This document shows, piece by piece, positions 12,477-17,830 of a stretch of 17,830 nucleotides of DNA. The translations under genes were made by a program, and so were the position numbers. Each line of letters begins with the position of its first letter. Positions within the stretch are counted from its first letter, which is position 1. Location of the stretch: positions 1 to 17,830 of the forward strand of contig JAKJEK010000005.1 of the NCBI GenBank assembly GCA_022705465.1, in the 5' to 3' direction. The DNA is from Patescibacteria group bacterium (GTDB lineage Bacteria > Patescibacteriota > UBA1384 > XYA2-FULL-43-10 > 1-14-0-10-43-13). Below the pieces are notes generated by a model. That model was not told the DNA's origin, did not search any database, and was given only the letters and a program-made list of their open reading frames with translations.

Positions 12477-13688
12477 ATGTTCAAAAGAATTACAAATAAT
12501 CTCACGGTCAAACTCATCTGCTTCTCTCTAGCCGCTTTTCTCTGGATATACGTTACGGCCGGCCAAAATTCCGTTGGCAAATTCCCTAGCAGTTTAAAGA
12601 TCAAAACCATCAATGTTTCTGCCGGACTGGTTGCTATTTATGACAATAAAACAGTCGAAATAAAGATTATGGCTGAGCCACGCGTTTGGAAGTCTCTCTC
12701 CAGTAGCTCTTTTTCTGCGTACGTCGATACATCCTCATTAACTGCAGGCACATACGAGTTGCCGGTAAATGTCGTCTCGTCTGTACCTGGAGTACAGGTT
12801 GTGGAACGCAACCCTGACAAAATATTTGTAACATTGGAGCCGATTATTACAAAGAAAGTCGGGATTAGTAAAAAAATCGAAGGATCTGCTGGCGATGGTT
12901 TGATAGCTGGTACAGTCGAATTTGAACCAAGTCAGGTTGAAGCAAGCGGACCAAAGAGCCTAATTGAGAGCCTGACGGAAGCTACAGCCACTATATCGCT
13001 TAATGGCGAAACATCTAATGTCAAAAAAACCGTGCCAATTATTGCGCTTGACGAGAAAGGTGACACGATTAATAGCATACAGTTTGTACCATCAGAGGTA
13101 GTTGCGAATATTACTATTGTTAAGGCCTCCAATAACAAAACTGTCGGAATAAAAGTTAAGACAACTGGAACACCCAAGACCGGCTATTATGTATCAAATA
13201 TTGCCACAGTCCCGGGAACAATTGATATTACTGGCCCGCAGTCCGCTATTGCTGATTTAAACTACATTGAAACTCACACGATTGACATTGATAACATTTC
13301 GAGCAATACCGAGCAAGAAGTACTGCTTAAAACTCCATCGGGTGTTGCTTTGCAAGCTGGAAGTCCTAGCAAAGTATTGATCAGAATAACAGTATCGCCC
13401 GTTGAGACCAGTCGTGAAATCACCGCAAAGGTTAAGTATGAAAAAGATGCAGCAATCGAGGTTGAGTCAATGGATCCTGGTCAAGTGCGTGTGGTTGTTA
13501 GTGGTCCTGCCGAGCTCATTAGCACTCTTACACCCAATGATGTCATATTAACGTTTGATCTTAAGGGTAAAGAGGAAGGGATTGAACGCTATACTTTGTC
13601 TGCCGCCAATTTTACAGTTCCAAATGGCGTAACTATTGTGTCTATACTACCTTCATCTATTAAGATTACCCTCAAAAAAAATGGTTGA
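12477..13688 (+). CDS. ybbR: YbbR-like (CdaR) regulator of diadenylate cyclase (403 aa)
   Basis: In firmicutes the YbbR/CdaR protein sits outside the membrane, binds CdaA and tunes c-di-AMP production. Here an N-terminal signal anchor (about residues 11-29, VKLICFSLAAFLWIYVTAG) is followed by about four YbbR-type beta-rich repeats (roughly 33-115, 120-205, 210-300, 305-400). Recognisable edges are VEASGPKSLIESL, DITGPQSAIADL and VVVSGPAELISTL. No cytoplasmic domain is seen. ATG 12477 has no clear SD, so translation may be coupled to dacA 22 bases upstream. glmM, the usual third gene, is not next. The gene ends at TGA 13686-13688, which argues for the standard genetic code. Confidence 0.88.
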   Translation: MFKRITNNLTVKLICFSLAAFLWIYVTAGQNSVGKFPSSLKIKTINVSAGLVAIYDNKTVEIKIMAEPRVWKSLSSSSFSAYVDTSSLTAGTYELPVNVVSSVPGVQVVERNPDKIFVTLEPIITKKVGISKKIEGSAGDGLIAGTVEFEPSQVEASGPKSLIESLTEATATISLNGETSNVKKTVPIIALDEKGDTINSIQFVPSEVVANITIVKASNNKTVGIKVKTTGTPKTGYYVSNIATVPGTIDITGPQSAIADLNYIETHTIDIDNISSNTEQEVLLKTPSGVALQAGSPSKVLIRITVSPVETSREITAKVKYEKDAAIEVESMDPGQVRVVVSGPAELISTLTPNDVILTFDLKGKEEGIERYTLSAANFTVPNGVTIVSILPSSIKITLKKNG

Positions 13689-13717
13689 TGGCTATTTCAG
13701 GCCCCAATATGTAGCCC

Positions 13718-13751
13718 GAGGTATTGACAAGTTACCTCAGTATGTTAAACT
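13718..13751 (+). promoter_or_regulatory. promoter of the M23-obgE operon with an inverted repeat on the -35
   Basis: TTGACA (13724-13729), 16-bp spacer, TAAACT (13746-13751) with an extended -10 TG (13743-13744). The -35 box is enclosed by GAGGTA (13718-13723) and TACCTC (13733-13738), a 6-bp dyad with 9-bp spacing. This is either a repressor site or a hairpin in read-through RNA from the ybbR-like gene. Confidence 0.5.
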
Positions 13752-13826
13752 ATTTGGCGATATCGGCAAAACCTTTTGAATGTTGTGGTGTGATACACAA
13801 AAGGACAAAACGATATCAGCAACAAT

Positions 13827-15005
13827 ATGACAAACAACTTTGAAGCAGAACCTCCGTCGTGTAACGATGCGAGAAAAACAAAACCTTTCGATATTTGGGG
13901 GAAAATTAAATACCATTATCAACGTATAGCGGGCTTGTTACTAAAAACACCAACTTCTTCCATTACAAATGGTGCAGTTTCGCTAAAGAGTGTTCAAATA
14001 AAGTCTTTTGTCGCAGTTATTAATATGCGACATATTTGTGATATTAAAAGCATTAGTATAAATAGCACCCAATACGCGCATTTTGCTTTAGTGCTTTTAG
14101 CATCGATGGTTGTTGCTGTTAACCTTAAAGACAGAAGCTCCGCTGAAGCATTCTATAGCAATCTCATTCAAATTGATCCCTTAACTGAATACAGCGTTGC
14201 AGAAAGCATTGATTATTACACACCGTTGATTGAAGCTGACGATCAGCTTGTGGGCAAGGCTATGGCTGCTGCTGAAAGTTCCGATGGTTTTGTTAGTCCA
14301 ATTGGTTCGGTTACTACACATATAACCCAGCGCGAAGAACCATTGCCGGATAATACGTCAGAAACCATTCATTACACTATCAGAGATGGGGACACCCTTA
14401 CCGGCATCGGTTGGAAGTTTGAAGTAAAAATTGCAACACTGAAATACATCAATGATATTGATAATGTTAACATGTTAAAACCCGGCCTTGTTATCAAGGT
14501 TCCTCCGCGTGGCTACGAAGTGCCTGCGTCAGCAATCGCCAAGAAAGAAAAAGAGCGTCAAACTAAATTAGCCGCGGCAAATAGGAATACTGTCACAAGA
14601 AATGTTTCCTCTGCGAGAGCGTCAAGTATTAGCAGTTCGAGTAGTGTTGGTTATGGTAGGTTAATAATTCCAATTAGTCACAACGGTGTCTCGCAGGGGT
14701 ATAGCAGAAGACATACTGGTATTGACTATAGGGCCAACATTGGCACTCCAATTGTCTCAGCTGATGGTGGAGTTGTAATCTCTATTACCAGCGGTTGGTC
14801 CGGTGGTTATGGTACACAGGTTCTTGTCAGCCATGGCGGCGGCATTGTCACTCGCTACGCTCACCTAAGTCGCGTCTTGGTGGAGGTTGGCGAGCGTGTT
14901 AACCAAGGTCAGGTAATCGCCAGATCTGGCAATACTGGACGTTCGACTGGCCCTCATTTACATTTCGAAAAAATCGTCAATGGTCGTCCGGTTTCACCAT
15001 TCTAA
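13827..15005 (+). CDS. LysM and M23 peptidase domain protein (392 aa)
   Basis: Probable peptidoglycan endopeptidase or a cell-division/wall-remodelling hydrolase. An N-terminal cytoplasmic tail of about 85 residues leads to one membrane anchor (about 86-100, FALVLLASMVVAVNL). A LysM domain follows (about 182-227, HYTIRDGDTLTGIGWKF…MLKPGLVIKVPP), then a Ser/Ala/Lys-rich linker and a C-terminal LytM/M23 domain. All zinc and catalytic residues are present: H296 and D300 (HTGID), H346 (YAHL), and H377, H379 (HLHFE), so the enzyme should be active. ATG 13827 lacks a good SD; AAGGAC lies 20 bases upstream. The stop overlaps the obgE ATG by one base (TAATG), so the two are translationally coupled. 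The long cytoplasmic tail before the anchor is unusual. Confidence 0.9.
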   Translation: MTNNFEAEPPSCNDARKTKPFDIWGKIKYHYQRIAGLLLKTPTSSITNGAVSLKSVQIKSFVAVINMRHICDIKSISINSTQYAHFALVLLASMVVAVNLKDRSSAEAFYSNLIQIDPLTEYSVAESIDYYTPLIEADDQLVGKAMAAAESSDGFVSPIGSVTTHITQREEPLPDNTSETIHYTIRDGDTLTGIGWKFEVKIATLKYINDIDNVNMLKPGLVIKVPPRGYEVPASAIAKKEKERQTKLAAANRNTVTRNVSSARASSISSSSSVGYGRLIIPISHNGVSQGYSRRHTGIDYRANIGTPIVSADGGVVISITSGWSGGYGTQVLVSHGGGIVTRYAHLSRVLVEVGERVNQGQVIARSGNTGRSTGPHLHFEKIVNGRPVSPF

Positions 15006-15979
15006 TGTTTATTGATGAAGCAGAAATTTATGTTAAAGCTGGAAACGGCGGAGACGGTGCCGTTTCTTTTCGCCGTGAGAAGTTTATTCCCAAAGGAGGA
15101 CCTGATGGAGGAGACGGTGGTAATGGCGGCGATATAATCGTTGAAACTGATCATAATCTACACGGCTTGGGTGAGTATGCTGTCAAGAAGCGATTCTTAG
15201 CTGAAAATGGCGAAAATGGCATGGGCAATAATCGCCATGGCAAAAGTGGTAAAAATTTATTGCTCAAAGTGCCACCTGGTACTCAAATATTCAATAGACA
15301 AAATCTTATCGCTGATATGGTTGACCAAAACAGAATTGTACTAGCAAAAGGCGGTCGCGGCGGATGGGGCAACCAACATTTTGCCACTTCGATTAAGCAA
15401 GCGCCCAAGTGGTCAAAACAAGGAGAACGCGGTGATTCTTTAAAGGTACGTCTAGAGCTTAAGACAATTGCTGATATTGGCCTTGTTGGCTTTCCAAACG
15501 CAGGCAAATCAACTCTTCTCTCCGTCCTCTCCGACGCCAAACCAAAAATCGCGGATTACCCCTTCACGACTCTTGAGCCGAATCTTGGTGTTATTAAAAA
15601 CATTAACGGTAAAAACATTGTCATAGCCGACATTCCCGGTCTTATAGAAGGAGCTTCGACAGGCAAGGGTCTTGGCGTTAAGTTTCTGCGCCACGTTGAG
15701 CGTACTAAGGCTTTATTTCACCTGATCGACGCCAACACCACTGATGTAACCAGAGATTATCATCTCATTCGTCGTGAGCTTGAAAAATTCTCTCCAGCCC
15801 TAGCCAATAAAGTCGAAATTGTTATCCTAACAAAAATTGATACTGTTGATAATGAAAAACTGTCTAAAGACATTAGTGAATTAAAAAAAATCGGTATCGA
15901 TCCAATTGCTATTTCGGCTGTCACACACGACGGTTTGCACACTCTCCTAAACAATATCTCCAGGGTAATTTCCCATTAA
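15005..15979 (+). CDS. obgE: Obg/CgtA family GTPase (324 aa)
   Basis: Essential GTPase associated with 50S ribosome assembly and stress signalling. The glycine-rich Obg fold occupies about residues 1-158 (NGGDGAVSFRREKFIPKGG, GGDGGNGGD). The G domain has G1 GFPNAGKST (162-170), G3 DIPGLIEGA (from D209), G4 TKID (276-279) and G5 SA (ISAVTHDG). The family's optional C-terminal extension is absent; 324 aa is the short form. ATG 15005 overlaps the preceding stop codon and has no SD of its own, implying coupling to the M23 gene. Confidence 0.97.
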   Translation: MFIDEAEIYVKAGNGGDGAVSFRREKFIPKGGPDGGDGGNGGDIIVETDHNLHGLGEYAVKKRFLAENGENGMGNNRHGKSGKNLLLKVPPGTQIFNRQNLIADMVDQNRIVLAKGGRGGWGNQHFATSIKQAPKWSKQGERGDSLKVRLELKTIADIGLVGFPNAGKSTLLSVLSDAKPKIADYPFTTLEPNLGVIKNINGKNIVIADIPGLIEGASTGKGLGVKFLRHVERTKALFHLIDANTTDVTRDYHLIRRELEKFSPALANKVEIVILTKIDTVDNEKLSKDISELKKIGIDPIAISAVTHDGLHTLLNNISRVISH

Positions 15980-16069
15980 CCCTTTCTTGCCCAGATCTCT
16001 TGACAAGGCATTTTGGCCACTGTAACCTTGTATTAATAAATGCTCTCGAAACTGGCACAGCTTAATATG

Positions 16070-16098
16070 TTGACAAGCACAATTTTTTGTGATAGACT
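16070..16098 (+). promoter_or_regulatory. rpoB promoter
   Basis: Perfect TTGACA (16070-16075), 17-bp spacer, TAGACT (16093-16098) with extended -10 TG (16090-16091). The spacer holds an inverted repeat CACAA-TTTT-TTGTG (16078-16091), possibly an operator. The start is expected near 16105. Confidence 0.65.
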
Positions 16099-16182
16099 TT
16101 ATATGTTTCTCACATAGTAATAATCATCGAATAGTATTGATTTGGCAGCTAATGTGTTCTCTTTATTATTAAACAAATAAAA

Positions 16183-16213
16183 GGCCTTAGAAAACTACGG
16201 CGTTTTTGTGTTT
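16183..16213 (+). terminator. terminator-like hairpin in the rpoB leader (candidate attenuator)
   Basis: GCCTTAG (16184-16190) pairs with CTACGGC (16195-16201) around an AAAA loop with one mismatch. It is followed by GTTTTTGTGTTT. It lies about 80 nt after the predicted transcript start and 110 nt before the rpoB ATG, which is where an attenuator would be. Confidence 0.45.
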
Positions 16214-16217
16214 ATAC

Positions 16218-16280
16218 GGGGCAGTTTCCCCAATTTGGTCAATTATGTGAGCAGACAAATAAGTGTTTCGAGGGGAAACA
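16218..16280 (+). promoter_or_regulatory. mutually exclusive pairings in the rpoB leader
   Basis: GGGG (16218-16221) can pair with CCCC (16228-16231). The same CCCC, as part of GTTTCCCC (16224-16231), is a perfect 8-bp match to GGGGAAAC (16272-16279). The latter can instead join TGTTTC (16264-16269)/GAAACA (16275-16280). Such competing stems are typical of regulated leaders. No known riboswitch consensus is recognised. Confidence 0.4.
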
Positions 16281-16323
16281 TTACCTTTCATAACAAAAGA
16301 TAATAATTTCTTAAAGGAGCGCA

Positions 16324-17830
16324 ATGGCATCAAGAACTATAGTTAAGGAAAGAATTGTCCCTCGTAATGAAGCTCAATGGGAATCTCTGCCCAATCTTAT
16401 CGAAATTCAAACTCGTTCTTATGATTGGTTTTTCAAAGAAGGTCTTAGAGAGCTACTTGATGAGATATCGCCGATTGAAGATTTTACCAACGAACTCTAT
16501 AGTCTTACCTTTGGTAATTACTATTTGGAAAATCCAAAAATCGATGAAAAAACAGCCCGTGAGAAAAACCTAACCTTTAAAGCCCCATTGCGCGTACGAG
16601 CTTCTTTACTATTCAAGCAAACAGGCGAGATCAAAGAGGGCGAAGTATTCCTGGGCGATTTTCCGCTTATGACATCCCGCGGCACCTTCATTATTAACGG
16701 TGTTGAACGCTGTGTTGTATCTCAGATTGTACGATCGTATGGTGTACTATTCACAGCAGAAAAAATCAACGGAAAAAATTATTTTGGTGCAAAGATTATT
16801 CCTTCACGCGGTGCCTGGTTGGAGATTGAAACAAACTCCAAAGGTGTAATTTCTGTAAAAGTTGATCGCAAACGTAGAATTCCTATCACCACCTTCTTGC
16901 GGTCTTTGGGTATCGGCACCACCGAGGAAATCAAAAGTCTTTTTGCTGATGTTGATGTTGATGAAGAACTCAAGTACATTGATGCGACACTCGCCAAAGA
17001 CCCCGCATCAAATTATGAAGAGGGTTTGGTTGAAACATACAAAAGAATTCGCCCGGGAGATCTTGCCACACCCGAATCAGCAAAGACCTTTATTGAAGCG
17101 ATGTTCTATAACCACAAGCGATATGATTTGGGTCGTGTTGGCCGCTACAAGATCAATCAACGTCTCGAAATGGATGTGCCCAACACTGTAGAAAATCGTG
17201 TGCTTAGGAATGACGATGTTATCGCTATTATCAAAGAGATTGTTCGCCTCAATAACACACCTAGTGCCGAACCCGATGATACTGACAACCTGAAAAACAG
17301 AAGAGTTCGTGCCGTTGGAGAGTCAATTCAAGGACGCGTACGTGTCGGTTTACTCCGTGTTGAAAGAATTGTTAAAGACCGCATGAGCATCACTGAGCCA
17401 AAAGACATGACGCCGTCATCTCTAGTCAACTCTCGCCCAGTTGTGGCCGCCTTGCAGGAATTCTTTGCTAGCTCTCAACTGTCTCAGTTTATGAATCAGA
17501 CTAATCCGTTAGCCGAACTAGAGCACAAACGCACCCTTTCTGCTACTGGCCCCGGTGGTCTTTCCCGCGAAAGAGCTGGCTTTGAAGTTCGCGATGTTCA
17601 TAATAGCCACTATGGTCGCATTTGCCCTATCGAATCACCTGAAGGTCCAAATATCGGCCTAGTAAGCTATCTGGCTAGCTATTCACGCATTAACGAATAC
17701 GGTTTCCTTGAAACGCCTTATCGTAAAGTAAAAAACGAAAAAGGTAAGATTAAGGTTACTGACGAAATCGTCTACCTTGATGCTGGAACCGAAGAAAAAG
17801 CCATTATCGCACCAGCTTCAGTAGAGGTCA
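16324..17830 (+). CDS. rpoB: RNA polymerase beta subunit, 5' part (partial, runs off the window)
   Basis: Catalytic beta subunit of RNA polymerase. 502 codons are present with no stop. ATG 16324 has a canonical SD (AAGGAG, 16314-16319). Seen motifs: the N-terminal segment around LIEIQTRSYDWF, the protrusion/lobe motif TSRGTFIINGVERCVVSQIVRS, and the fork region FFASSQLSQFMNQTNPLAELEHKR (380-403) leading into LSATGPGGLSRERAGFEVRDVH and CPIESPEGPNIGLV. The lobe is compact, since residue 391 matches E. coli 516. The rifampicin-pocket residues differ from E. coli at four positions (N391, T404, T408, V447). The gene has its own strong promoter and long leader. It is not preceded by rplJ-rplL as in most bacteria. 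Confidence 0.97.
   Translation, partial: MASRTIVKERIVPRNEAQWESLPNLIEIQTRSYDWFFKEGLRELLDEISPIEDFTNELYSLTFGNYYLENPKIDEKTAREKNLTFKAPLRVRASLLFKQTGEIKEGEVFLGDFPLMTSRGTFIINGVERCVVSQIVRSYGVLFTAEKINGKNYFGAKIIPSRGAWLEIETNSKGVISVKVDRKRRIPITTFLRSLGIGTTEEIKSLFADVDVDEELKYIDATLAKDPASNYEEGLVETYKRIRPGDLATPESAKTFIEAMFYNHKRYDLGRVGRYKINQRLEMDVPNTVENRVLRNDDVIAIIKEIVRLNNTPSAEPDDTDNLKNRRVRAVGESIQGRVRVGLLRVERIVKDRMSITEPKDMTPSSLVNSRPVVAALQEFFASSQLSQFMNQTNPLAELEHKRTLSATGPGGLSRERAGFEVRDVHNSHYGRICPIESPEGPNIGLVSYLASYSRINEYGFLETPYRKVKNEKGKIKVTDEIVYLDAGTEEKAIIAPASVEV

Larger units (their letters stand above)
15980..16323. other. 344-base region between obgE and rpoB: promoter and leader
   Basis: No ORF is supported. A TTGACA at 16000-16005 has only a poor -10. 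The convincing promoter is at 16070-16098. From about 16105 a ~220-nt rpoB leader contains a terminator-like hairpin and alternative pairings (separate entries). No tRNA and no L10-leader-type neighbour gene are present. Confidence 0.65.

Noticed and set aside
16000..16028. First TTGACA upstream of rpoB as the main promoter
   Set aside because: The matching -10 (TAACCT) is poor, while the TTGACA at 16070 has a better extended -10.
1..17830. CRISPR array, tRNA, rRNA, transposase or alternative genetic code
   Set aside because: No regular repeat-spacer pattern, no tRNA-like T-loop, no transposase ORF. TGA acts as a stop and is not seen inside conserved genes.

Overview
The window looks like a chromosomal segment of a low-GC bacterium, most likely a member of the Candidate Phyla Radiation (Patescibacteria). 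The support is indirect: a DUF4012 envelope protein of the kind common in that group, compact versions of universal proteins, and housekeeping genes away from their usual partners (infB without nusA, rpoB without rplJ/rplL). The genetic code is standard, since TGA is used as stop at the end of the ybbR-like gene and of the small GC-rich gene. I cannot place it below phylum level. Core genes run at roughly 40% GC.

Layout. 1-303: end of an unrecognised gene, closed by a strong hairpin. 405-834: a small GC-rich unit (about 58% GC by counting sample lines) with its own promoter, an 82-codon gene, a possible 13-codon mini-ORF and its own intrinsic terminator. 912-3179: a membrane-anchored DUF4012 protein. 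3190-4001: a second GC-rich unit, transcribed on the minus strand, with a 167-codon unrecognised gene, a folded leader, a minus-strand terminator and two sets of direct repeats around it. 4219-9255: gyrB-gyrA operon. 9411-11312: infB. 11627-13688: diadenylate cyclase (dacA/cdaA) followed by a YbbR-like regulator. 13827-15979: a LysM + M23 peptidoglycan hydrolase overlapping obgE by one base. 16324-17830: 5' part of rpoB, with its own promoter and a leader of about 220 nt that can fold in alternative ways.

How the genes fit together. GyrB/GyrA control DNA topology, IF2 starts translation, Obg supports late ribosome assembly, and RpoB is the RNA polymerase beta subunit. DacA and the YbbR-like protein form the c-di-AMP pair that in other bacteria links cell-wall and osmotic homeostasis. 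The following LysM/M23 enzyme and the DUF4012 protein are also envelope proteins, so the middle of the window has a cell-envelope theme inside an information-processing neighbourhood.

Most interesting points. (1) Two GC-rich, self-contained units sit in gaps between AT-rich core genes; the second is bounded by direct repeats, which suggests acquired or mobile cassettes. (2) Natural changes lie at known drug-contact positions: Met at the GyrA Ser83 position, and Asn/Thr/Thr/Val at RpoB 516/529/533/572 (E. coli numbering). (3) The rpoB and gyrB leaders look like attenuators. (4) Operator-like repeats overlap the gyrB, dacA and M23 promoters.
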